From Dokdonella sp. (lineage in GTDB: Bacteria; Pseudomonadota; Gammaproteobacteria; Xanthomonadales; Rhodanobacteraceae), in contig NZ_JAHCAQ010000006.1 of assembly GCF_019634845.1 (NCBI RefSeq), positions 1 through 64,000 of the forward strand: a stretch of DNA of 64,000 nt. The letters run 5' to 3'. Under the pieces are notes generated by a model, which was not told the origin of the DNA, made no database searches, and saw only the letters and a list, made by a program, of their open reading frames with translations. Position numbers and translations under genes: made by a program. This document shows positions 37,452-46,059 of the stretch, one piece after another (within the stretch, counting starts at the first letter, position 1; every line of letters begins with the position of its first letter).

Positions 37452-39533
37452 CTACTCGAAGCCGTCGGCGAAGATCACGTCGTTGCAGGCTTCGACCTGC
37501 TTGGGGTCGACGAGCACGTTGAACTGCGCGCCGAGCGGCATCGCGCCGCCGCCGCCGTAGCGGAAGACCGTCCAGCGCTGCGCGGCGTGGTCGTAGGAAA
37601 CGTTGTACGCGCCGTCGACATCGACGAGTCCCGCGGCTGTCAGCACCGGACGTGCGCAGGCAACGCCGTTGAGCAGTGGATGGTCGAGCACGAGGTTGTT
37701 GTTGCCATCGAGCGTGGCGGCCGTCGCCGTGGCGGTGAACGCGTTCGGGCTGCGCTCCTGCGTGTACACGCTGAACTTCGTGCCCGGCCCGACCGTCGCG
37801 CCGTCGCTGTTCCTGATGAACCAGCGCCATTGGGTTCCGCTGAACGAGTTGTACACGCGGATCGGGTGCGCGTTCCATGCCGCGTCGCTGAGGCTGGAGC
37901 GACGTGCGGCCAGGACGAAGAGATCCGCCGCGCCGTTGACGCTGGCATGGTTGAGCTGGGTGCCGGCGGACGAGGTATTGGCCGCAGTGGCGGCGTGCTG
38001 GAACACGCCGTCGCGGGCGCCGGCGGCCAATATGTCGAAGTGGGCGCCCAGCGGCATCGACGTGAGCAGTCCTTCGATGACCAGGCCCCAGCGGCTGGCT
38101 TCATCCCACCACGGGACGAACAGGCGGCTGTTGCCGACCCCGGCGGCACCGCCGGCGTTGTAGTTCGACGTGGCGAACAGGTTGGCGGCGGCGATGCTGT
38201 CGATCGCCGGATCGGCGAGCCAGGTCACGTCGCCGCCAGCAGTGATGCTGCCCGCGGTGATGGTGTGGGTGAACACGCGATCGCCGTATTCGTAGGCGCC
38301 GATGTCGACCTTGGCGGCTCCGCCCAGCGCAGGGGACTTCTTCTTGAGGCGATGCAAGCCGTCGGCGTCGAGCATGGGAATGCCGCGCGCGGCCGGGATC
38401 AGCAGCCGGCCGGTTTCGCCGGCATCGATTGCCGGCGAATCGGCCCGCGGTCGCGGATGTTCCTCGCTTGCCAGTGCCGCCGGCGCGGTGATCGTGTGGC
38501 TGCCTGGGACGAGGTCCGGGGTGGAGCCGTTGAACAGGTTGTAGTCGTTGGCAATGCCGGTGAAACCGCTCACGGCCTTGCTTGCGGCGACGAAGACGTT
38601 GTTCCAGATCGAGCCGGTGAGCGGGCCGATGTCGGGGCCGGCGGCCCAGTAGAGGTGGATCAGGCCCGTTCCCACGCGGGTCACGGTGTTGCCGTAGATC
38701 ATGGCCTCGACGCTGCCGGTCCTCTGCGCGACGGCGATGCCCTCGCCCCCGCCGCCGCCCACCACGACGTTGTTGGCGAGCATGGCGCTGACACTCGCGG
38801 CCGCGCCGCCGAGGCCGCCCTCCGAGATGAGGATGCCGCTGAAGTTGAAGCCGCCGCGCACCTCGTTGCCGTGGAGGTCGAGCGTGCCGCCCGAGCCGGC
38901 GCCCGCGTAGTCGGTGACGATGCCGCTGCCATCGACCATGGCCGGGCTGGTGCTGGTCAGATGGTTGTAGTCGGCGCGCGCCGCGAGCGTGCCGCCCCAG
39001 GCCTTGAGCGAGATCAACCCGTAGCCGGTGCCCAGCGGTACGCCGCTCACGCGATTGTCGTAGAGGAGCGCATTGACGGTGCCGGCATTGGCGAACACCT
39101 CGATGCCGTGGCTGCCCGACCCCGCACTCATGTTCAGTTCGACCTTGCGCACTTCGTAATCGGCGTTGCCGCTGCCGGCGTGGGACAGCGTGACCGTGCA
39201 GTCATCGAAGTGCAGGCCGTAGAGATGCATGCGCACGTCGCCGGCGTGCGCGCTCGTGGTCTCGGCGTTGAAGTGCATGTTGCGGAATTGCGGCCTGAAG
39301 CCGTCCGCGCTGCGCAGCCGCAAGCGCCGGTTCACCACCGAGATGTCGTCGGTGATCGGTGCGTTGGTGGCGATGTAGAGGGTGTCGTTGTCGGCGGCGC
39401 CGTCGATGCAGGCCTGCAGCGTCGAATTGCACGGTGCGACACCGGGCCAGGTCAGGTTGGCTGCTGTTGCGGGCCATGCGAACGCCAGGCTGGCGAGCGC
39501 GAACGCAAGAACAAGGGTATGCGAGCGGAGCAT
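37452..39533 (-). CDS. Large exported beta-helix-like protein with ADGFE tail
   Basis: 693 residues from ATG 39533 (MLRSHTLVLAFALASLAFAW, signal peptide). The first 400 residues show repeated short strands and N-rich turns (ALLYDNRVSG, DLHGNEVRG, AMLANNVVVGG, AMIYGNTVTRVG) typical of right-handed parallel beta-helices. The C-terminal part carries repeated modules (RVYNSFSGTQWRWFI, FSVYTQ, ALLDHPLLNG-like) resembling DUF7452, and ends CNDVIFADGFE. Surface or secreted; function unknown. It follows the sigma/kinase pair on the same strand, 85 bases downstream, and may belong to that unit. A longer ORF upstream of 39533 is a shadow. Confidence 0.75.
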   Translation of the reverse strand: MLRSHTLVLAFALASLAFAWPATAANLTWPGVAPCNSTLQACIDGAADNDTLYIATNAPITDDISVVNRRLRLRSADGFRPQFRNMHFNAETTSAHAGDVRMHLYGLHFDDCTVTLSHAGSGNADYEVRKVELNMSAGSGSHGIEVFANAGTVNALLYDNRVSGVPLGTGYGLISLKAWGGTLAARADYNHLTSTSPAMVDGSGIVTDYAGAGSGGTLDLHGNEVRGGFNFSGILISEGGLGGAAASVSAMLANNVVVGGGGGEGIAVAQRTGSVEAMIYGNTVTRVGTGLIHLYWAAGPDIGPLTGSIWNNVFVAASKAVSGFTGIANDYNLFNGSTPDLVPGSHTITAPAALASEEHPRPRADSPAIDAGETGRLLIPAARGIPMLDADGLHRLKKKSPALGGAAKVDIGAYEYGDRVFTHTITAGSITAGGDVTWLADPAIDSIAAANLFATSNYNAGGAAGVGNSRLFVPWWDEASRWGLVIEGLLTSMPLGAHFDILAAGARDGVFQHAATAANTSSAGTQLNHASVNGAADLFVLAARRSSLSDAAWNAHPIRVYNSFSGTQWRWFIRNSDGATVGPGTKFSVYTQERSPNAFTATATAATLDGNNNLVLDHPLLNGVACARPVLTAAGLVDVDGAYNVSYDHAAQRWTVFRYGGGGAMPLGAQFNVLVDPKQVEACNDVIFADGFE

Positions 39534-39618
39534 GGGATGGCTTCCTTGGATCGTCCGATACCCGATAAGGCGCAATATCGCGCACAGGGAGGACAGCGCA
39601 GGGTAAACCACAGTTATT

Positions 39619-42501
39619 TCAATGCTTTGCAGGCAGCGTACGGGAGACCCGAAGCAGCTCCGGCGGGGCAAACGGCAGCGTGGACACGGCGGCGCTTGCC
39701 GCCCCGATGGCTTCATTCGCACTGGCGTCGCCGGTCCGTGCGAGGCATTCGGCGCGGGTGAGCGCGAGCCAGGCGCGGTCGATGTCGGCAGTGGCGCCGG
39801 CGGATGCGAGTTCGGGTTCGGCGCGTGCCAGCGCCGCCAGCGCCGTCGGACAGGCGTGGTCGGCTGCGGCGGCACGCGCCGCAATCAGGCGCAGCTTGCC
39901 GAGCCGTGGATGACCGGCCGGAAATGCCGTTTCGGCAGCGGTCAGCGCCGCCTGTGCCGCGCTGCGTGCGGCAGCGGTGTCGCCGTGCTGCAGGAGGGCC
40001 GCAGCGAGGGCGCCCTGGGCCGTGAGCGTGTCCTGGTGCGTGGCGCCGAGTGCCGCCGTGAGGGTCGCGTGTGCCGTCTGCAGTTCGGGCAGTGCGGCCT
40101 CGGTTTGTCCGCTGTCGGCCAGCGTGCTGCCGAGCCCCATGCGGGCGACACCTGCGAGGTAGTGCTCGCCGCCGACGGCCGCGGTGGCTACCGCGACCGC
40201 CTCGCGCGCATCGCGCTCGGCGTCATCGAGGCGCCCTGCCGCACGCTCGGTGCCTGCCAGGTTGTTGAGCATCGTCGCCACCATCAGGTGCGACTCGCCG
40301 TAGGCCGCGCGCGCCGCATCGTGCGCGCTGCGGAAGCGCGTGATGGCGGTGGCGAGGTCGCCTTGTTGCAGGGCGCTCATCGCCAGCGAATTGAGCCCGT
40401 TGGCCACCGCCGGGTGGGTGTCGCCGAGCAGATCGCGCTGCATTGCCACGGCGGCTTCGATCTCGCGTGCCGCGCCCGCCTGGTCGCCAAGCCGACGCAA
40501 GGCCGTGCCGAGGTTGAGTTGGCTGTCGGCGACGTCGGGATGACGGGGGCCGAGCAGCACGCGCCGCGTGGCGAGGGCCTGCCCGAACAGGGCCGCGGCT
40601 TGCTGCGCCTTGCCCTGCTGCAGCAGCACGACGCCGAGGTCCTGCGCGATCGTTGCGGTACGCGTGTGGAGTTCGCCGTCGCGGTCGCGGCGGGCGGCGA
40701 GGGCGCTGTCGAGTGTGCTGGCGGCGGCGTCAAGATCGCCGCGACGGAACTGCACGGCGCCGAGGGCGGCGCGGGCGAGCAGCAGCGTTTCGGCATCGGT
40801 GGCGCCGTCGTCCGCGATCGTCTCGAGCAGTTGCTGGGCCTCCTTGAGCTGGCCTTCCTCGGACAGGACTTCGGCGAGACGCAGCCCGATGGTGTCACGC
40901 TGCGCCGGCGCCTCTGCGGCCGCGTCGCGAAGGTCGCGTTCGGCCTCGGCCCACTGGCCCTGTGCGGCGCGGATACGCGCGCGCTCGACCCGGGCCGCGG
41001 TACGCGCGTGGCTGTCGCTGGCACTCGCCACGCCGCGTTCGGCGAGGGCGGTGGCGCGTGCGTAGTCGCCGAGCTGCCGATAGGCGCCGGCCAGGGCGGT
41101 GGAGAGCTCTCCTTCGAGTGCGGGCTGCGCCGCGAGGGTCTCGGCGAGCCGGGCGGAGCCACGATCGAGGAGTTCGCGAGCCGACACTTCGCGCCCCTTG
41201 CTCTCGTCGGGGGTGACGCCGTCAAACAGGCTCAGCACGAAATCGCGTGCCGCGCCGGCGCGCGCCGCCTCCCGGCGCGCCGCGCCTGCCTGCCAGAGCG
41301 TGGCGGCAATGCCGCCGAGGATGGCCAGCGCAAACGCCACGCCGACGGCGATCCCCACGCGATGGCGGCGCACGAAGCGGCCCAGGCGATAGCGACGCGA
41401 GCTTGCTCGTGCACGCAGCGGGCGGCCGTGGCGGTGGCGCTCCAGGTCCGCGGCAAGTTCCGCCGCACCCGCGTAGCGCTGCGCTGGATCGGGCTGCAGG
41501 GCCTTCGCGATGATGAGGTCGAGGTCACCCGCGATGCGTCGCCGCAGCGCGCGCGCCGGCGTGCCCTGGAGTTCGGCGCGGGTCGCGGCGACCGGTCCCG
41601 TCAGGGCATGGGACGGCGGCACCAGGCTGCCGTCGCCGTGCCAGATCGGCAGGCTGCCGGTGAGCAGTTCGTGCAGGACCGCGCCGAGCGCGTAGACATC
41701 GGTGGCGGTGGTCACGCTGCCGCCGTCGTGCTGTTCGGGCGCCGCGTAGGCCGGCGTCAGCCGCCGCAGCCCGGTGCGCGTGGCTGCGGTTCCTTCGTTG
41801 CCGATCAGCTTGGCGATGCCGAAGTCGAGCAATTTGAGGGCGCCGTCGCGGCGCACGAGGATGTTCGCCGGCTTGAGGTCGCGATGCACGATCAGGTTGC
41901 GATGCGCGTAGTCGACGGCGGCGCAGACGTCGGCGAACAGGCGCAGGCGTGCCTCGACGCCGAGCCGGGCCGCGTCGCAATGGGTCGTCAGCGGAGTGCC
42001 GTCGACGTATTCGAGCGCGAACCAGGGCACACCGGCCGCAGTGAAGCCGCCGTCGAGGAGATGCGCGATGTGCGGGTGGTCGAGCCGTGCAAGGATCGCG
42101 CGCTCGTGCATGAAGCGCGCGCGCTCGGCCGCTTCGTGCAGGCCGAAGCGGAGGATCTTGATGGCGACCTGTTGCGCGTAGCTGCCATCGTCACGTTCGG
42201 CGAGGAAAACGCTGGCCATGCCTCCGGCGCCGATCGCGCGACCGACGCGCCAAGGGCCGAGCAGACAGCCCTCGAGCCCTGGCTCGATGCCGACGAACTC
42301 GGCCGCATAGCTGCCGCTGCCGGCATCGAGGCGGTCGGTGGCCGCGTCGGCGAGGAGAATCCGCAGCGCTGCCTGCAATTCCGGGTCGGAGATGGCGGCG
42401 AGGAAGGCGTCGCGCGCCGCCCCTTGCAGTTCGAAAGCCTGGTCGAACAACGGAGCCAGCTCCTGCCAGCGTCGCTGCAGGAGGTCGGCGCGCGTGTTCA
42501 C
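39619..42501 (-). CDS. Serine/threonine protein kinase with TPR domain
   Basis: 960 residues. N-terminal leader (about 1-80), kinase domain with G-loop IGAGGMASVFLA (90-101), Lys 115 in VAIKIL, catalytic HRDLKPAN (206-213), DFGIAKL (226) and APEQ (254-257). A membrane helix at about 382-403 follows, then some 550 residues of TPR-like helical repeats rich in Ala and Leu, which would be periplasmic. Its start overlaps the sigma gene stop by 4 bases. ECF sigma-kinase-TPR pairs are a known layout in Xanthomonads and acidobacteria; the signal sensed is unknown. Confidence 0.9.
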   Translation of the reverse strand: MNTRADLLQRRWQELAPLFDQAFELQGAARDAFLAAISDPELQAALRILLADAATDRLDAGSGSYAAEFVGIEPGLEGCLLGPWRVGRAIGAGGMASVFLAERDDGSYAQQVAIKILRFGLHEAAERARFMHERAILARLDHPHIAHLLDGGFTAAGVPWFALEYVDGTPLTTHCDAARLGVEARLRLFADVCAAVDYAHRNLIVHRDLKPANILVRRDGALKLLDFGIAKLIGNEGTAATRTGLRRLTPAYAAPEQHDGGSVTTATDVYALGAVLHELLTGSLPIWHGDGSLVPPSHALTGPVAATRAELQGTPARALRRRIAGDLDLIIAKALQPDPAQRYAGAAELAADLERHRHGRPLRARASSRRYRLGRFVRRHRVGIAVGVAFALAILGGIAATLWQAGAARREAARAGAARDFVLSLFDGVTPDESKGREVSARELLDRGSARLAETLAAQPALEGELSTALAGAYRQLGDYARATALAERGVASASDSHARTAARVERARIRAAQGQWAEAERDLRDAAAEAPAQRDTIGLRLAEVLSEEGQLKEAQQLLETIADDGATDAETLLLARAALGAVQFRRGDLDAAASTLDSALAARRDRDGELHTRTATIAQDLGVVLLQQGKAQQAAALFGQALATRRVLLGPRHPDVADSQLNLGTALRRLGDQAGAAREIEAAVAMQRDLLGDTHPAVANGLNSLAMSALQQGDLATAITRFRSAHDAARAAYGESHLMVATMLNNLAGTERAAGRLDDAERDAREAVAVATAAVGGEHYLAGVARMGLGSTLADSGQTEAALPELQTAHATLTAALGATHQDTLTAQGALAAALLQHGDTAAARSAAQAALTAAETAFPAGHPRLGKLRLIAARAAAADHACPTALAALARAEPELASAGATADIDRAWLALTRAECLARTGDASANEAIGAASAAVSTLPFAPPELLRVSRTLPAKH

Positions 42502-43031
42502 GCCATCGCCTCGCGCAGGAAGGCGCGCGCCCTGGCCCAGTCGCGCACGACGCTGCGCGGCACGATGTCGAGCATCGCCGCGGTTTCCTCCACCGACAGC
42601 CCGGCGAAGAAGCGCAGCTCCACCACTTGCGACAGGCGGGCGTCGAAGGCGGCGAGGCGGGCGAGTGCGGCATCGAGCGCCACGAGCTCCGCGGCGGAGT
42701 CCTCGACGCCGATTTCGACTTGTTCGAGATCGAGGCGCTCCTGGCCGCCGCCGCGCTTGTCCGCCAGGCGCCGCCGTGCATGATCGACGAGGATGTTGCG
42801 CATGGTCACTGCCGCGTAGGCGTGGAATCGCGCGCGCGCATCAGGCGTAGCGCAATGGCCGGCGAGCGCGAGCCAGGCCTCGTGCACGAGTGCCGTCGTG
42901 TTGAGCGTATGCCGCGCACGTTCCCCGGCCAGATGGCGCCGCGCCAGCGCGCGCAGGATCGCGTAGGCCTGCGCCGCCCAAGGGTCGGCATTGTCTCCGG
43001 GCCGCGTGCCGCTGCCCTCATCTTCGTTCAT
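42498..43031 (-). CDS. ECF-type RNA polymerase sigma factor
   Basis: 177 residues. Sigma-70 region 2 (AILRALARRHLAGERARHTL, with NTTALVHEAWLAL), linker, and region 4 (LDAALARLAAFDARLSQVVE then LSVEETAAMLDI). The HEAWLAL and YAAVTMRNILVDHARRR blocks are typical of the ECF subgroup linked to Ser/Thr kinases. No anti-sigma gene is next to it; the downstream kinase probably controls its activity. Confidence 0.88.
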   Translation of the reverse strand: MNEDEGSGTRPGDNADPWAAQAYAILRALARRHLAGERARHTLNTTALVHEAWLALAGHCATPDARARFHAYAAVTMRNILVDHARRRLADKRGGGQERLDLEQVEIGVEDSAAELVALDAALARLAAFDARLSQVVELRFFAGLSVEETAAMLDIVPRSVVRDWARARAFLREAMA

Positions 43032-43156
43032 GCAGGCGATGCTAGCGCACGAGGCGCGCGCGTGGCTTGCGGGGCCGTTCGGGTGGGGCCAGGCGACAGC
43101 GTCGTGGCGCCCGATCGTGGCGCGTGATGGCGACGGAGGCGTGTCGATGGCCGGCG

Positions 43157-43429
43157 TCAGGACGTGTCGCCATCAGCGCGCAGCCGCGTCACGCGCTGAC
43201 GATAGGCGCTCACGTTGTCGCCGCGGATGCGTGTTTCGCGCGTGTGGCGTGTTTCGCCGATCTTGTGGTCGGCATCGGCGCCGGTGACGGGCTTGGCGGT
43301 CACGGCGGTGTCGCGCTCGAAGGCGTGCGACTTGTCGGTGTTGCGGTAGTAGCGGTACAGCGCCCAGTACAGACCGGTGGCGCCGGCCGGGCCGAGCATG
43401 AGCAGCCACAGGCCGCCATCGTCGCTCAT
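43157..43429 (-). CDS. Small membrane protein of the SPFH/zinc-ribbon operon
   Basis: 90 residues (MSDDGGLWLLMLGPAGATGL), one N-terminal membrane segment (about 7-25) followed by a charged tail with RNTDKSHAFERDT and RGDNVSAYRQRVTRLRAD. Its ATG overlaps the stop of the zinc-ribbon gene (43426-43429). Family unknown; probably the third component of this membrane unit. Confidence 0.75.
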   Translation of the reverse strand: MSDDGGLWLLMLGPAGATGLYWALYRYYRNTDKSHAFERDTAVTAKPVTGADADHKIGETRHTRETRIRGDNVSAYRQRVTRLRADGDTS

Positions 43430-44733
43430 GACTGGCTCCCGATGATCCACAGCGCGATGCCTTCGAGGAAGGTGCCCACGGTCAGCGCGGTCAACAGCAG
43501 TTTCCATTGCTGCACCGGGACGCTGCCCATGGTCTCGCCGGTGCGGCCGTTGACCGCGATGTAGTGCAACATGCCGCCGTTGGCGCCGGGCTGGTGATAG
43601 GAGTACAGCCACACCGGCAGGTACATCGATACCCAGCGCGAGCCGTGCACGGTGATGCGTTCCTGCTCCCAGCTCACGCCGCGCCCGAAGCGGCTGACCG
43701 ACGCTTCGACCTGCGAGCGCGCGATCGACAGCAATTGGTCCTCGAGTTGCGGCCGCAACTGCTCGACGTTGCGGTCGCGCTTCTCGGAGGAATGGCCCGC
43801 CAGATAGGAGGCGTTCCATTTGACCGCGTTCTTGGTGTCGAACGGCAGGATCGTGTTGATGATGTTGTTGGTGTTGTGGCGCGTGTCGAGGTTGCCGCGC
43901 TCGGCCGAGGATTCCATGGTGAGATCGTCGACCGTGAAATCGACATGGCGCTGAACCGCGTACACGTCGGCGTCGTAGTAGGTTTTCTTGTTGTCGCCGC
44001 TGCCCTCGGTGTAGCGGCGCGTTTCGATTTCGCCGCGGCCGATCACGTCGGCGCTCGCGTTGGCATCGATGACCATGTAGGGCAGGTACACGCCGGCGAC
44101 GTTTTCGGGCGTGAACTGCTCCTTGAATTCCTTGAGCGCGAACAGGCGGCGCTTGTCGACGAACTGGCGGATGCGCGCGACCGCGTCGTCTTTCTTGATG
44201 TGGAACGGCAGCACCGCGTCGGGGACTGCGCCGTTGGCGACCTGTTCGTTGACGCCGAACACGTGGCGGCACCAGTGGCAGCGTGCGGTCATCGCATTTT
44301 CGGTGTTGACCGTGACCTCGGCGCCGCATCCGGTGCATTTGAAGCTCACGAGGTTGGCGGCATCGGCGGCGATGTCCTGCGCGCCCGAGGCCACCACCGT
44401 GCCTTCGAGGCGGTCGATGCCCTCGCCGAGACCGAACGCCTCCTCGACGCGCTCGCCGCTCCACTCGGTGCGGCAGTACAGGCAGATCAGCAGGTCGCTG
44501 CCGGGCTTTTGCCTGATCTCGGTGGCGCCGCAGTTGGGGCAGCGGTTGATGCCGTCCTTGAGCTCGGCCGCCGCGGTGTCGATCGCCACCGGATCGGGCG
44601 CGGTGACCTCGTCGCGGATCGGTTTGGGCAGCGTCTCCGGGTCGAGCGGAAAGCTGCCCGGCGCCGGCGGCACGTCGCGCGGCGAACCGGGCCCCGTCGG
44701 CGGCGGCACGGACGGTGGATTGGCGTTGGACAT
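43426..44733 (-). CDS. Zinc-ribbon membrane protein (YdjG-like)
   Basis: 435 residues from ATG 44733. Two TFIIB-type zinc ribbons: CPNCGATEIRQK...CLYC (about 65-85) and CTGCGAEVTV...CHWC (about 130-150). A long conserved domain follows (FHIKKDDAVARIRQFVDKRR, AGVYLPYMVIDANASADVIG, LPVWLYSYH), then a C-terminal membrane helix (LLLTALTVGTFLEGIALWII). This architecture resembles B. subtilis YdjG, which acts with the SPFH protein YdjI in membrane stress. Both partners are present here. Confidence 0.8.
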   Translation of the reverse strand: MSNANPPSVPPPTGPGSPRDVPPAPGSFPLDPETLPKPIRDEVTAPDPVAIDTAAAELKDGINRCPNCGATEIRQKPGSDLLICLYCRTEWSGERVEEAFGLGEGIDRLEGTVVASGAQDIAADAANLVSFKCTGCGAEVTVNTENAMTARCHWCRHVFGVNEQVANGAVPDAVLPFHIKKDDAVARIRQFVDKRRLFALKEFKEQFTPENVAGVYLPYMVIDANASADVIGRGEIETRRYTEGSGDNKKTYYDADVYAVQRHVDFTVDDLTMESSAERGNLDTRHNTNNIINTILPFDTKNAVKWNASYLAGHSSEKRDRNVEQLRPQLEDQLLSIARSQVEASVSRFGRGVSWEQERITVHGSRWVSMYLPVWLYSYHQPGANGGMLHYIAVNGRTGETMGSVPVQQWKLLLTALTVGTFLEGIALWIIGSQS

Positions 44734-44753
44734 GGGCGCGCCGGCGGTTGGGT

Positions 44754-45905
44754 TTACAGGCCCAGCGCCTTGGCTTTGAGCGCGTCGTAGTCGGCCTGGG
44801 TGATGAGACCCTGGTCGAGCATGTCCTTGGCCTTTTTGAGCTTGGCCACCGGGTCGTCGGCCGCCGGCGCAGCCGGTGCCACCGGCTGCTGCAATCCGGC
44901 CATGCCGCCCATCATCCCCGAAGCCATGCCGATGCCCATCATGCCGGCGGCGCCACCGTTCTCGCCGGCCGACTGCATGCCGGCCGCGACGCTGGCCTGC
45001 AGGTTGGAGTTGCCGCGCGCGCCCAGCAGCGCGTCGGCGCGTTGCACGGTCCTGAGAAGCTCCTTCGTGTTCTCGTCGTATTCGATCGAAACGATCGCCG
45101 TCTTGACGATGGCCAGGCCGCGCTCGGTCTGCCACTGGTAGGCGTTTTCGACCGCGGATGACAGGCTCTTGGCGAAGCCGAGTGAGTCCTGCTGGATCTT
45201 CGTGATGCGGTTGTTCTTGCCCGGATCGTTGGTGTACAGGCTGAACGCCGGGGCCAGCGAACCGACCACCTCGTTGAACAGCTGGCTGGCTGCGGCATTG
45301 TCGATGTCGGTGAAGTCGAACACCTGGCCTGGCTGCAGGTAGGTGGCCGGCACGTAGTTCTTCACGAAGCGGATCGGGTCGACGATCTTGAGCGTGTACG
45401 ACCCGCGCGTCATCGCACCGACCTGGGCGTTGAGGTAGCCGTCGTCCCAGTAGATTTCCGACTGCGTGCCGAAGCGGTTGTCGGGCAGTTCCTTGAGCGA
45501 GACGAAAAACGCCAGTTGCTGCGAGCCGGGCTGACCGCCGAACTTGAAGCGCTCCCAGCTTTGCATGACGAGTGATTCGATCAGGCCGCCGCCGCTGAAG
45601 ATCGACTTGGAATTGATGTCGTCGGACTGCCATTCGTAGGCACCGGCCTCGGCCGCGAACGCGGTGATCTTGCCGTCCTGGAACAGCAGCAGGCCGTAGC
45701 CTTCCGGGATCAGGATCTTGGAGCCGTTGGTGATGATGTTGGACGAGCCGCGGGTGTTGGAGCCGCGCCCGGCATTGGTGCCGTGTGGCACGGCGGCGAA
45801 CAGCGCCGCAGTCGGCGGCAGGCCGTCGGGGATGGTGTAGAAGTCCTTCCACTGGTCGGCCAGCGTGCCGCCGATCGAACCCACTGCTGCCTGGATGAGA
45901 CCCAT
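44754..45905 (-). CDS. SPFH (virion-core-like, YdjI-type) protein with SHOCT tail
   Basis: 383 residues (MGLIQAAVGSIGGTLADQWK). The early GSKILIPEGYGLLLFQDGKI and FVSLKELPDNRFGT segments are typical of the YdjI/virion core SPFH group. A coiled region follows, then a Met/Gly/Ala-rich stretch (MMGIGMASGMMGGMAG) and a C-terminal SHOCT motif (PVAKLKKAKDMLDQGLITQ). SPFH proteins oligomerise on membranes. First gene of a three-gene unit with the zinc-ribbon protein 20 bases downstream. Confidence 0.85.
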   Translation of the reverse strand: MGLIQAAVGSIGGTLADQWKDFYTIPDGLPPTAALFAAVPHGTNAGRGSNTRGSSNIITNGSKILIPEGYGLLLFQDGKITAFAAEAGAYEWQSDDINSKSIFSGGGLIESLVMQSWERFKFGGQPGSQQLAFFVSLKELPDNRFGTQSEIYWDDGYLNAQVGAMTRGSYTLKIVDPIRFVKNYVPATYLQPGQVFDFTDIDNAAASQLFNEVVGSLAPAFSLYTNDPGKNNRITKIQQDSLGFAKSLSSAVENAYQWQTERGLAIVKTAIVSIEYDENTKELLRTVQRADALLGARGNSNLQASVAAGMQSAGENGGAAGMMGIGMASGMMGGMAGLQQPVAPAAPAADDPVAKLKKAKDMLDQGLITQADYDALKAKALGL

Positions 45906-46025
45906 GGTTTCCCCTCGTCACTCGTGGTCGGGCACCGCGCCCAACGTGTCCGCCGAACTATACCTGTACCGGCGTCTGGCGCACACGCGCCGCCACGGCC
46001 TTCAGGCGGCGTTATGCCGGCCGCC

Positions 46026-46036
46026 GGGGGGGGGGG
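46026..46036. repeat. Run of eleven G
   Basis: An uninterrupted 11-G tract (C on the minus strand), about 30 bases after the minus-strand stop of the RND gene at 46060. Long homopolymers are prone to slippage and sequencing error. It lies outside any gene. Confidence 0.7.
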
Positions 46037-46059
46037 CGACCGGCGGCGCCCAGGCGCGA

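Noticed and set aside
37395-39761. A 788-codon plus-strand frame antisense to the beta-helix gene
   Set aside because: The opposite strand has a signal peptide and beta-helix pattern; this frame is Val/Arg/Gly-rich mirror sequence.
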